Source: CAVRJC01 sp964505725
GTDB taxonomy: Bacteria; Actinomycetota; Acidimicrobiia; IMCC26256; DASPTH01
NCBI GenBank assembly: GCA_964505725.1
Contig: CAZDJK010000001.1
Coordinates: forward strand, 1-23,461
DNA: 23,461 bases
Direction of reading: 5' to 3'
The notes beneath the pieces were generated by a model, which did not search any database, was not told the DNA's origin, and saw nothing but the letters and a program-made list of their open reading frames with translations. This document shows, piece after piece, positions 7,505 to 14,217 of this stretch (position 1 is its first letter; the number at the start of each line of letters is the position of its first letter). A program made the translations under genes and the position numbers.

Positions 7505-8275
7505 GTGACCGGGTTCCGCGTCGACATCTTCTCGGTGTTCCCGGAGTTCTTCACCGGCCCCTTCTCCGCGTCGCTGCTCGGACGCGCGCGCGACACGGGT
7601 GTCGTAGACGTACGCGTGCACGATCCCCGTGACTTCACGACCGACGCGCACCGCAGCGTCGACGACTCGCCCTACGGCGGGGGCGCCGGCATGGTGATGC
7701 GACCGGAGCCGCTGTTCGCGGTGGTCGAGACGGTGCGGCCGGAGCGGCCGCTGTTCCTGCTCGCGGCCGGGGGGCGCCGCTTCGACCAGCACCTGGCGCA
7801 CGAGCTGGCGCGAGGCCGCGGCTTCTCGCTGCTCTGCGGGCGCTACGAGGGCGTCGACCAGCGCGTCGCCGACCACCTGTGTGACGGCGAGCTCTCGGTG
7901 GGCGACTACGTCCTCGCGGGCGGCGAGGCGGCGGCATGCGTGGTGGTCGACGCGGTCGCGCGGCTGGTGCCCGGCGTCATGGGCAATCCGGGGTCAGCGG
8001 CGGACGAGTCCTTCGCGGAAGGCAGGCTGGAGTACCCGCAGTACACGCGGCCACCCCGGTTCCGCGGTTGGGAGGTGCCGGAGGTGCTCCGCGGCGGTGA
8101 CCACGGCCGGATCGAGCGGTGGCGGCGCGCCCAGGCCGTTCGGCGCACGTCGGCGCGTCGCCCCGATCTCGCCGAACGGCACCCGCTCACCGCGGACGAG
8201 AGAGCGGCACTGCGCGAGTTCCCCGAGGACGAAGGTGCTGACTACCATGATCCACCCGACTCCGGAGCTCCGTGA
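7505..8275 (+). CDS. trmD: tRNA (guanine-N1-)-methyltransferase TrmD
   Basis: Transfers methyl from SAM to N1 of G37 in tRNAs with a G at position 36, preventing +1 frameshifting. The protein is 256 aa and begins with the family N-terminus FRVDIFSVFPEFF. The SPYGGGAGMVM motif is at 55-65, the SAM-binding trefoil knot has LCGRYEGVDQRV (110-121) and SVGDYVLAGGE (131-141), and the active-site region ends in LEYPQYTRPP (175-184). The catalytic-region loop reads DESF rather than the DSF I would expect, a conservative change at most. Asp-rich residues close the C-terminus. The GTG start is two bases after the rimM stop, and the stop overlaps the rplS ATG by one base. Confidence 0.96.
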   Translation: MTGFRVDIFSVFPEFFTGPFSASLLGRARDTGVVDVRVHDPRDFTTDAHRSVDDSPYGGGAGMVMRPEPLFAVVETVRPERPLFLLAAGGRRFDQHLAHELARGRGFSLLCGRYEGVDQRVADHLCDGELSVGDYVLAGGEAAACVVVDAVARLVPGVMGNPGSAADESFAEGRLEYPQYTRPPRFRGWEVPEVLRGGDHGRIERWRRAQAVRRTSARRPDLAERHPLTADERAALREFPEDEGADYHDPPDSGAP

Positions 8276-8619
8276 TGAATGCCACCGATCTCGTCGACCG
8301 TACCCAGCTGCGCGACGACGTCCCCGAGTTCGCTCCCGGCGACACGTTGAAGGTCCACGTGAGAGTGGTGGAGGGCAGCCGCGAGCGCGTCCAGGTGTTC
8401 CAGGGTGTGGTGATCCGCCGCAAGGGCAGCGGCAGCCGCGAGACGTTCACGGTCCGAAAGGTCAGCTTTGGCGTGGGTGTCGAGCGCACGTTCCCCGTGC
8501 ACTCTCCGATCGTGGCCAGGATCGAGCGGGTCACCCGGGGCGACGTGCGCCGAGCAAAGCTCTACTACCTGCGCGACCGGGTCGGGAAGGCGGCGAAGGT
8601 CAAGGAGAAGCGCGACTGA
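8275..8619 (+). CDS. rplS: 50S ribosomal protein L19
   Basis: Large-subunit protein L19 at the subunit interface, 114 aa. Hallmarks are FAPGDTLKVHVRVVEGSRER, VQVFQGVVIRRKGSGSRETF and VERTFPVHSP, with the basic C-terminus RAKLYYLRDRVGKAAKVKEKR. I chose the ATG at 8275 (TGATG overlap with trmD). GGAG at 8264-8267 lies seven bases upstream; the adjacent GTG at 8272 is only four bases away. In many actinobacteria lepB and rnhB follow this gene. Here the DUF2469 gene follows directly after 25 bases. Confidence 0.97.
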   Translation: MNATDLVDRTQLRDDVPEFAPGDTLKVHVRVVEGSRERVQVFQGVVIRRKGSGSRETFTVRKVSFGVGVERTFPVHSPIVARIERVTRGDVRRAKLYYLRDRVGKAAKVKEKRD

Positions 8620-8644
8620 CCATCGGCTGCGGAAGGGAGTGGCC

Positions 8645-8935
8645 GTGAGCGCCGAGGATCTCGAGCGGTACGAGACCGAGATCGAGCTCCAGCTCTACAA
8701 GGAGTACCGCGACGTGCTCCCCATGTTCTCCTACGTCGTGGAGACCGAGCGCCGCTTCTACCTCGCCAACCAGGTCCAGCTCGACGTTCGGAACGTCGGC
8801 GGCCAGCCCTACTTCGAGCTCCAGCTCCAGGACGCGTGGGTGTGGGACATGTACCGCCCTGCGCGCTTCGTCGCGAACGTGCGCGTGGTCACGTTCAAGG
8901 ACGTCAACGTCGAGGAACGCCCGAAGGACCTCTGA
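8645..8935 (+). CDS. DUF2469 family protein
   Basis: Conserved actinobacterial protein of unknown function, 96 aa. The sequence is strongly family-like: SAEDLERYETEIELQLYKEY at the N-terminus, FSYVVETERRFYLANQV in the middle, and DAWVWDMYRPARFV with RVVTFKDVNVEE near the C-terminus. From memory, its M. tuberculosis relative is Rv2901c, which lies next to yraN in the same way. The start is GTG with GGGAG at 8635-8639 five bases upstream. It is soluble and rich in aromatic and charged residues, with no cysteine, no signal peptide and no membrane segment. No function can be assigned. Its place between L19 and YraN is the conserved position, minus lepB and rnhB. Confidence 0.92.
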   Translation: MSAEDLERYETEIELQLYKEYRDVLPMFSYVVETERRFYLANQVQLDVRNVGGQPYFELQLQDAWVWDMYRPARFVANVRVVTFKDVNVEERPKDL

Positions 8936-8937
8936 GC

Positions 8938-9303
8938 GTGTCGCCCGACGAACGCCGCGCGCTCGGCGTGGCGGGGGAGCAGGCGGTGGCGGGATGGTAC
9001 GAAGGCCGCGGCTACGCCGTGGTCGACCGCAACTGGCGTTGCCGGGAAGGTGAGCTCGACCTCGTCGTCACGCGTCCGGGCGAGGTCGTGTTCTGCGAGG
9101 TGAAGACCCGGCGCGGGACCGGCTTCGGGGCGCCGGTCGAGGCCGTGGGCGCCGCCAAGCAGCGGAAGCTCCGGACCCTCGCGCTGCGCTGGCTCGCCGA
9201 GCATCCCGGAGGAGGCGGGCGCGGGCTCCGCTTCGACGTCGCATCGGTGCTCGCCCCCCGTGACGGCCCGGTGACGATCGACGTGATCGAAGCAGCCTTC
9301 TAG
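8938..9303 (+). CDS. YraN family (UPF0102) predicted nuclease-fold protein
   Basis: UPF0102 protein, 121 aa, with a restriction-endonuclease-like fold. The putative metal-site residues are visible: Glu14 in the first helix (GVAGEQAVAGWYEGRGY), Asp41 in GELDLV, and Glu54 and Lys56 in VVFCEVKTRRG. AKQRKLRTLALRWL (73-86) and LRFDVASV (97-104) complete the family pattern. The biochemical role of the family is not settled; DNA repair or recombination has been suggested. The GTG start is two bases after the DUF2469 stop. Its TAG stop is shared in a CTAG palindrome with the convergent zinc-ribbon gene. In M. tuberculosis the next genes are comM and dprA on the same strand; here they are inverted and displaced. 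Confidence 0.93.
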   Translation: MSPDERRALGVAGEQAVAGWYEGRGYAVVDRNWRCREGELDLVVTRPGEVVFCEVKTRRGTGFGAPVEAVGAAKQRKLRTLALRWLAEHPGGGGRGLRFDVASVLAPRDGPVTIDVIEAAF

Positions 9304-9506
9304 CGGGAACGACCCGACCGGCGGGTGGCGCGGTGCCAGCACCCGGAGTGCCAGTGGCGGCGGTCCTCCGGCGCGCCGACGGGGACGACGACCTCGTGAC
9401 CGAGGCCCGGCAGGATCTCGTGGTCGCAACCCGGGCAGCGGTAGGTCTTCACCGCCTGGTAGGGCTGCACGTGGCGGACCTCGACGTCGGGTTCGTGCGC
9501 GTTCAC
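9300..9506 (-). CDS. Small zinc-ribbon-like protein, function unknown
   Basis: Predicted 68-aa protein with a Cys/His cluster: Cys24 and Cys27 in TYRCPGCDHEI, then His51, His53 and Cys56 in RRHWHSGCW, a plausible single zinc site. I recall similar actinobacterial proteins, sometimes labelled 'ATP/GTP-binding protein', with the same KTYRCPGC…HWH..CW pattern; that label has no basis in motifs seen here. GTG at 9506 is preferred because it forms a GTGA overlap with the stop of the upstream 36-aa gene. A GTG at 9521 would add five residues. The C-terminus is basic (RATRRSGRSR), consistent with nucleic-acid contact. Its stop overlaps that of yraN in CTAG. Existence is well supported; function is unknown. 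Confidence 0.8.
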   Translation of the reverse strand: MNAHEPDVEVRHVQPYQAVKTYRCPGCDHEILPGLGHEVVVPVGAPEDRRHWHSGCWHRATRRSGRSR

Positions 9507-9613
9507 CCGAACAGCGCCCACGCGACGAGCGCCCCGACCACGACGAGGGCGGCGGCGAGGATCACCACGTCACTGGTGCGGCGTGCGTGCGCACGGAACG
9601 GGTTGAGTCCCAC
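9503..9613 (-). CDS. 36-aa single-pass membrane peptide
   Basis: Very small open frame beginning MGLNPFRAHARRTSD, followed by a continuous hydrophobic helix of about 20 residues (VVILAAALVVVGALVAWALF) and a terminal Gly. The basic N-terminus before the helix predicts an N-in orientation. GTG at 9613 was chosen because TACCGT on this strand (9625-9620) ends six bases before it, fitting a leaderless transcript. No Shine-Dalgarno sequence is present. The stop overlaps the next start (GTGA), so the two small genes look like one unit. I believe similar short NPFR-plus-helix proteins occur in other actinobacteria, but I cannot confirm it. Function unknown. Confidence 0.68.
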   Translation of the reverse strand: MGLNPFRAHARRTSDVVILAAALVVVGALVAWALFG

Positions 9614-9618
9614 GCCGG

Positions 9619-9625
9619 TACGGTA
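9619..9625. promoter_or_regulatory. Candidate divergent promoter with a shared symmetric -10 element
   Basis: TACGGTA reads TACGGT on the plus strand (9619-9624) and TACCGT on the minus strand (9625-9620). Both fit TANNNT. The minus copy lies six bases before the GTG of the 36-aa gene. The plus copy lies 40 bases before the crotonase-family ATG, which has its own GGAAGGG ribosome binding site. No clear -35 box was found on either side. Confidence 0.45.
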
Positions 9626-9664
9626 GCGGCACCGCGCGAGGGCCGGCGGACGGAAGGGTAGTTC

Positions 9665-10447
9665 ATGTCCGAAGTTATCGTCGAACGCGACGACGGCATC
9701 GTTCGCGTCACCCTGAACCGACCGGAGAAGAAGAACGCGCTCACCGCCGTGATGATGGAGGACCTCGCGGAGGCGTTCGACGCGGTGAACCGGCGCGAGG
9801 AGGACCGCGTGCTCGTGCTCACCGGGGCGGGCGACGGCTTCTGTTCCGGCGCCGACCTCTCGGGCGTCAGCTCCGGTGCCCAGCAGGAGGGCGGGATCAC
9901 GATGGAGGGCATGCGCCGCGCTGCGCGCTGCGTGCTCGCGCTGCACGGGCTGACCAAGCCCACCCTCGCGGCGGTGAACGGGGTGGCGGCGGGAGCGGGA
10001 TGCAACCTCGCGCTCGGCTGCGACCTCGTCATCGCGTCCGACCGCGCCCGATTCAGCGAGATCTTCGTGCAGCGCGGACTCTCGATCGATTTCGGCGGGT
10101 CGTGGCTCCTCCCGCGCCTCGTCGGCCTCCACCACGCGAAGGAGCTGGCGTTCCTCGGCGAGATCATCGACGCGCCTGCCGCGGCCGCGGTCGGCCTCGT
10201 GAACCGCGTCGTCGCGCACGCCGAGCTCGAGTCGGTGGTCGACGACATCGCGCGCCGCCTCGCCGCGCTGCCGCCGCACGCGCTCGCGTTGAACAAGCAG
10301 CTCCTCAACCAGTCGTCGTCGCTCACCATGCAGCAGGCGGTCGAGAACGAGGGCGCGAGCCAGACCATCCTGCTCCGCTCGCTCGACGCGCGCGAGGCGG
10401 TGGCGGCGTTCTTCGAGAAGCGCCCCGGCAACTACATCGGTCGCTGA
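9665..10447 (+). CDS. Enoyl-CoA hydratase/isomerase (crotonase) family protein, PaaG-like
   Basis: Crotonase-superfamily enzyme acting on acyl-CoA thioesters, 260 aa. The CoA and oxyanion-hole segments are FCSGADLSG (59-67) and AAVNGVAAGAGCNLALGCDL (102-121). The two catalytic Glu residues of classical enoyl-CoA hydratase are not present: the first position is Asn114 (GAGCNLA), and the second falls near Phe134. Asp142 in GLSIDFGGSWLLPRLVG matches the catalytic Asp of the PaaG-type isomerases, so isomerisation rather than hydration is the better guess. ATG follows GGAAGGG (9652-9658) by six bases. The gene faces dprA with 17 bases between stops. No pathway neighbours are visible, so the substrate is unknown. 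Confidence 0.9.
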   Translation: MSEVIVERDDGIVRVTLNRPEKKNALTAVMMEDLAEAFDAVNRREEDRVLVLTGAGDGFCSGADLSGVSSGAQQEGGITMEGMRRAARCVLALHGLTKPTLAAVNGVAAGAGCNLALGCDLVIASDRARFSEIFVQRGLSIDFGGSWLLPRLVGLHHAKELAFLGEIIDAPAAAAVGLVNRVVAHAELESVVDDIARRLAALPPHALALNKQLLNQSSSLTMQQAVENEGASQTILLRSLDAREAVAAFFEKRPGNYIGR

Positions 10448-10464
10448 CGCGTCGCGCACACCGG

Positions 10465-11574
10465 TCACGACCGCGGCCACCACAGGCCCTCCGCTCGTTC
10501 GATCCAGTCCGCCCGCTCGAGCTCGCGCAACGCCGCGGCCACGTCGGCGGGCGCGAGGCCGGTGCGGCTCACGAGCTGGTCGAGAGTCGCCGCGTCGCCC
10601 CCGCACGCCCGCAGCACCGCGCCGGGCGCTCCGTTCTCCGGCGGCGTGCGGCTCGCGCGGCGGCAGCCGGGCGTGAGGCCGAGCGCCACGAGCACGTCGG
10701 AGGCGTCGAGGAACGGCGAGGCGCCGTCGCGGATGAGCTCGTTGGTGCCCACGGCCGACGGGTTGCGACGCGACCCGGGCATCGCGAAGACCTGCCTCCC
10801 ATAGTCGATCGCGTAGTTGGCGGTGATGCGTGCACCGCCACGTGCGGTCGCCTCGACGACCACGACCACGTCGGCGAGGGAGGCGATGATCCGGTTGCGT
10901 ACCGGGAACAGCTCGCGACGCGGGCGCATCCCGTAGGCGAGCTCGCTGACGAGCAGCCCGGCGTGGCGCACCCGCTCGAACAGCACGCCGTGGCGGCGTG
11001 GGTAGACGACGTCGAGGCCGGTCGCCACGACGCCCACCACCGCGCCGGCGTGGTCGAGCGCCCCCTCGTGGGCGGCGCCGTCGATGCCGATCGCGAGACC
11101 GCTCACGACGGTGACCCCCGAGGCGGCGAGTGACGCGCCGAGGTCGTAGGCGTCGGCGAGCCCGTGCGGCGTCGCGGCGCGCGTCCCGACGACGGCGACA
11201 CGCGGCCCCGCCCACACCTCGGGTCGGTCACCTTCCGCGAGCAGCACCGGCGGACGGTCCGGGATCGCGTCCGTGATCGGGTACGCGCCGCGTCCGTCGA
11301 CGTACACGCGGGTGGCGCGGCGCTCGAGGAGGGCCGGCAAGCGCGCCGACGTCGCGGCTTCGCGCCACCGCCGGGCGACCGCGTCGTGGGCCGCCGTATC
11401 CGCGGCCCTGGCGCCGACATCGAGCACGGCGCGCCCGCGCCCGCGCCGGATCGCGTCCAGTGCGGGCTCGGGCCCACCCCACACGTCGAACGCGATCCGA
11501 AGTCGCCGCGCCGTCATCTCGGGGAGACACGCGAGGACGCCGCCTGCGATCTCGAACCCCGCGAGCGCGCTCAC
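10465..11574 (-). CDS. dprA: DNA-processing protein DprA
   Basis: Single-strand DNA-binding protein, 369 aa, which loads RecA on incoming DNA during transformation; in non-competent species its role is less clear. The Rossmann-like core spans about 105-300, with VAVVGTRAATPHG (126-138), VVSGLAIGIDGAAHEGAL (156-173), ELFPVRNRIIASLADVVVVV (221-240), EATARGGARITANYA (241-255) and FAMPGSRRNPSAVGTNELIR (263-282). The C-terminal winged-helix (DML1-like) domain covers about 315-369. The N-terminal part (1-60) is a weakly conserved helical domain. GTG was chosen for its GTGA overlap with the comM stop. It is on the opposite strand to its usual neighbours. All core motifs are intact. Confidence 0.95.
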   Translation of the reverse strand: MSALAGFEIAGGVLACLPEMTARRLRIAFDVWGGPEPALDAIRRGRGRAVLDVGARAADTAAHDAVARRWREAATSARLPALLERRATRVYVDGRGAYPITDAIPDRPPVLLAEGDRPEVWAGPRVAVVGTRAATPHGLADAYDLGASLAASGVTVVSGLAIGIDGAAHEGALDHAGAVVGVVATGLDVVYPRRHGVLFERVRHAGLLVSELAYGMRPRRELFPVRNRIIASLADVVVVVEATARGGARITANYAIDYGRQVFAMPGSRRNPSAVGTNELIRDGASPFLDASDVLVALGLTPGCRRASRTPPENGAPGAVLRACGGDAATLDQLVSRTGLAPADVAAALRELERADWIERAEGLWWPRS

Positions 11575-13076
11575 GTGTCGTCGCTCCGGAGCGCGGCCGC
11601 AATGTCGACGTGCGCGGCGGTGATCTCGGGCTCGTCGTCGAGGTCGGCGAGCGTGCGGGCGACGCGGCGGATGCGGGCGGCACCGCGTCCGGTGAGCGCG
11701 CGCGCCTCGACCAGGTCGCGCCAGGCGGTGTCGGCCTCGCGCGAGAGCGGGAGCAGCCGGCCGGTGACGCCCGCGGGCACGTGCGCGTTCGCTGACCACG
11801 GCCAGTCGGCGTAGCGCGCGCGTTGGCGCTCCGTCGCGGCGGCCACGCGCGGCATGACCCCGGCGCTCGTCTCGCCGGCGGTGTCGTGGGGCTCGGGCCC
11901 GGTGACCCGGAGCCGGAGGTCGAACCGGTCGAGGAGGGGCGCGCTCAGGCGTCGCCGGTAGCGGGCCTTCTGAGCCTCGGAGCACCGGCAGCCGGGCGGC
12001 CCGAGCCCGCACGGGCACGGATTGGTGCACGCGACGAGCTGGAAGGCGGCGGGGAAGGTCAGCGACACCGGTGTGCGGGCGATCCTGACCACCCGTTCCT
12101 CGAGCGGTTGGCGGAGCGCGTCGAGCGCGGTGGGCGGGAACTCGCCGAGCTCGTCGAGGAAGAGCACGCCGCGGTGGGCGAGGGTCACTTCGCCGGGGTG
12201 CGGTCGCCGGCTCCCGCCGCCGACCAGCGCCGGCGTGGAGACGGTGTGGTGGGGGGAGCGGAAGGGGCTCCGAGTGATCAGCCGGCCGCCGGTCGCGGCG
12301 CCTGCGGCGGAGTGGATCCTCGTGACCTCGAGCGCCTCCCGGTGCCCGAGCGGCGGGAGGATGGTGGGCAGTCGGCGCGCCAGCATCGTCTTGCCGGTGC
12401 CCGGGGGCCCGACGAGGAGCAGATGGTGCGCGCCGGCCGCGGCGACCTCCAACGCGTGCCGCGCGAACGCGAGGCCGCGGACGTCGGCGAGGTCGCACGG
12501 CTCCTCGTCGTCGTCGTGGTCGCCGACGCCGTCACCCGGTGTGGCGTCCCAGTCGGGCCACGGCTCCTCGCCTTTCAGGCACGCCCGGAGCTCGCCGAGG
12601 CTGCGCGCCGCGCGCACGCGGACGTCGCGCACGAGCGCGGCCTCGGCCGCGTTGCCGACCGGGACGATGACCGACTCGACCCCGGCGCGCGCCAGCGCGT
12701 CGACGAGCGCGAGCATGCCCGGGACCGGGCGGACCGAGCCGTCGAGACCGAGCTCGCCGAGCACCGCGACGCCGTCGAGGACCCCGGCCGGCAGCTCGTC
12801 CTCGGCGCCGAAGAGGCCCAGGGCCACTGCGAGCTCGAACCCGGAGCCGGTCTTGCGGATGCCGCCGGGGGCGAGGTTCACGGTGATCCGCTTGAGCGGC
12901 CACGACGCTCCCGACGACAGGAGGGCGGCGCGGACGCGCTCGCGCGCTTCGCGGACCGAGGTGTCGGGCAGACCGACGACCGAGTACGACGGGAGTCCCG
13001 GCGAGACGTGGACCTCGACGGTGACCGGTCGGCCCTCGACGCCGACGAGCGTGGCGCTGCGGATCGCGGCGAGCAC
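11571..13076 (-). CDS. comM: YifB/ComM family AAA+ ATPase (Mg-chelatase-like)
   Basis: AAA+ protein of the YifB family, 501 aa. ComM is a hexameric helicase that promotes branch migration of incoming DNA during transformation in Vibrio. The N-terminal Lon-protease-like (ChlI) domain begins IRSATLVGVEGRPVTVEVHV and contains ITVNLAPGGIRKTGSGFELA (64-83). The AAA+ module has Walker A GPPGTGKT (223-230), Walker B VLFLDELGEF (304-313) and the conserved cysteine cluster CTNPCPCG…CRC (350-365). The C-terminal helical domain ends with ITAAHVDIAAALR. GTG at 13076 follows a perfect AGGAGG (13087-13082) by five bases. An acidic insert, GDHDDDEEP (185-193), separates the domains. It is co-transcribed with dprA, and both are inverted relative to yraN and xerC. 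Confidence 0.96.
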   Translation of the reverse strand: MLAAIRSATLVGVEGRPVTVEVHVSPGLPSYSVVGLPDTSVREARERVRAALLSSGASWPLKRITVNLAPGGIRKTGSGFELAVALGLFGAEDELPAGVLDGVAVLGELGLDGSVRPVPGMLALVDALARAGVESVIVPVGNAAEAALVRDVRVRAARSLGELRACLKGEEPWPDWDATPGDGVGDHDDDEEPCDLADVRGLAFARHALEVAAAGAHHLLLVGPPGTGKTMLARRLPTILPPLGHREALEVTRIHSAAGAATGGRLITRSPFRSPHHTVSTPALVGGGSRRPHPGEVTLAHRGVLFLDELGEFPPTALDALRQPLEERVVRIARTPVSLTFPAAFQLVACTNPCPCGLGPPGCRCSEAQKARYRRRLSAPLLDRFDLRLRVTGPEPHDTAGETSAGVMPRVAAATERQRARYADWPWSANAHVPAGVTGRLLPLSREADTAWRDLVEARALTGRGAARIRRVARTLADLDDEPEITAAHVDIAAALRSDDT

Positions 13077-13223
13077 GGCAACCTCCTGGAGAGACGAGCC
13101 CGCGGGAGCGGGCGGTGGAGGAGGGCCGAGCCGCGGCGACCTCGACGGCGTACCCGAGCATGACACCGGGGTGCGACACCCACGCACGGCGGCGAATGCC
13201 GCGCGTGCGCGTGTCACCACGGA

Positions 13224-13229
13224 TAACGT
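13224..13229 (+). promoter_or_regulatory. Possible -10 element upstream of xerC
   Basis: TAACGT lies in the 181-base gap between the divergent comM and xerC starts. A start site near 13236 would leave about 20 bases before the TTG at 13258. The rest of this gap shows nothing else I can name, and no TANNNT hexamer was found on the comM side. Confidence 0.3.
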
Positions 13230-13257
13230 CGCTCCGCACGACGGGCGATGCACCCGC

Positions 13258-14217
13258 TTGGCCGCCGGAGGAGACACGGGCGAGGACGTCGGCGACGACG
13301 ACGAGCGACTGGAAGCGCGTTGGCACGTGGGTGAGTTCGTCGGCTCTCTCGCCGGGAAGAGCGCGCACACGCGGCGCGCGTATGCCTACGACGCCCGCGA
13401 GTTCGTGCGCTGGGCGGAGCGGGGCGCGTGCGCAGGGCCTGCCGACATCGATCGCCGGTCGCTCCGCCGGTTCGTCGCCTATCTCGACACGCGCGGCTTC
13501 ACGAGCGCGACCCTCGCCCGGAAGGCCGCCTCGCTGCGCGCGTACCTCCGCTACCTGCACCGCCACGGCGTGATCGAAGCCGACCCCGGGCCGGGCCTGC
13601 GCACCCCGAAGGGCCGCGCCCGCCTGCCGCGCGTCGTCCGGGTGGACGAGGCGGGCGAGATGCTGGCCGACGCGTCGACGAGCGCCCGTGCCGCGACCGA
13701 CGACGCGACCCGAGCCGTCCTGCTCCGCGACCTCGCGGTGCTCGAGGTGCTGTACGGCGCGGGCCTCCGGGTGTCCGAGTGCTGCGAGCTCGAGATCGAG
13801 CAGTGCGACCTTCGCCAGGGCCTGCTCACGGTGGTGGGCAAGGGGGCGAAGGTCCGCCGGGTGCCGGTCGGCGAGCCCGCGTGCGACGCGGTGGCGGCCT
13901 GGCTCGAGCGCGGGAGGCCGGTGCTCGCCACCGCCGCGAGCCCGCCGGAGCGGGTGTTCCTGAACCGGCGCGGCGGCTCGCTCTCGCCCCGATCGGCGCG
14001 ACGGGTGCTCGAGCAGCACCCGCTGCCCGACGGCCGCGCGCTCCACCCCCACGCGCTCCGCCACGCCTACGCTACGCACCTGCTCGAAGGCGGGGCCGAC
14101 CTGCGGGCGGTTCAGGAACTGCTCGGCCATGCCGATCTCGCGACGACCCAGATCTACACGCACGTCACCCGGGACCGCCTCCGGGCCGTCTACGACTCGA
14201 CCCACCCCCGTGCCTGA
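13258..14217 (+). CDS. xerC: Tyrosine recombinase, XerC/XerD family
   Basis: Site-specific recombinase that resolves chromosome dimers at dif together with a partner Xer protein and FtsK. The SAM-like core-binding domain runs to about 13630. The catalytic set is complete: Arg in GAGLRVSE (codon 13768), Lys in GKGAK (13840-13851), HALRH (His 14050, Arg 14059), His in LLGHAD (14128) and the Tyr nucleophile in TQIYTH (14155). The start is uncertain. TTG at 13258 keeps the first helix (ERLEARWHVGEFV) and gives 319 aa. GTG at 13327 gives 296 aa but trims that helix. Codons between the two are poorer in G/C at third position, which favours the later start. xerC is preferred over xerD from its position near dprA in M. 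tuberculosis. Confidence 0.93.
   Translation: MAAGGDTGEDVGDDDERLEARWHVGEFVGSLAGKSAHTRRAYAYDAREFVRWAERGACAGPADIDRRSLRRFVAYLDTRGFTSATLARKAASLRAYLRYLHRHGVIEADPGPGLRTPKGRARLPRVVRVDEAGEMLADASTSARAATDDATRAVLLRDLAVLEVLYGAGLRVSECCELEIEQCDLRQGLLTVVGKGAKVRRVPVGEPACDAVAAWLERGRPVLATAASPPERVFLNRRGGSLSPRSARRVLEQHPLPDGRALHPHALRHAYATHLLEGGADLRAVQELLGHADLATTQIYTHVTRDRLRAVYDSTHPRA

Noticed and set aside
8243..8248. TACCAT inside trmD as an internal promoter for rplS.
   Set aside because: No supporting -35 at the right distance, and rplS is already tightly coupled to trmD.
8272..8274. GTG as an alternative rplS start just before the ATG.
   Set aside because: The GGAG at 8264-8267 is four bases from it but seven from the ATG at 8275, which also forms a TGATG junction with trmD.
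7497..8940. Identical CTCTGAGCGTG junctions at rimM/trmD and DUF2469/yraN.
   Set aside because: Short and composed of a common final codon, stop and GTG start. Probably coincidence of codon use.
10448..10464. The 17-base gap between the convergent crotonase gene and dprA as a bidirectional terminator.
   Set aside because: No inverted repeat with adjacent T-runs is present.
13077..13257. A hidden small gene or dif site in the comM–xerC gap.
   Set aside because: No convincing frame with a ribosome binding site and no 28-base dif-like palindrome were found; GGAGGAG at 13268-13274 has no start codon at a suitable distance.
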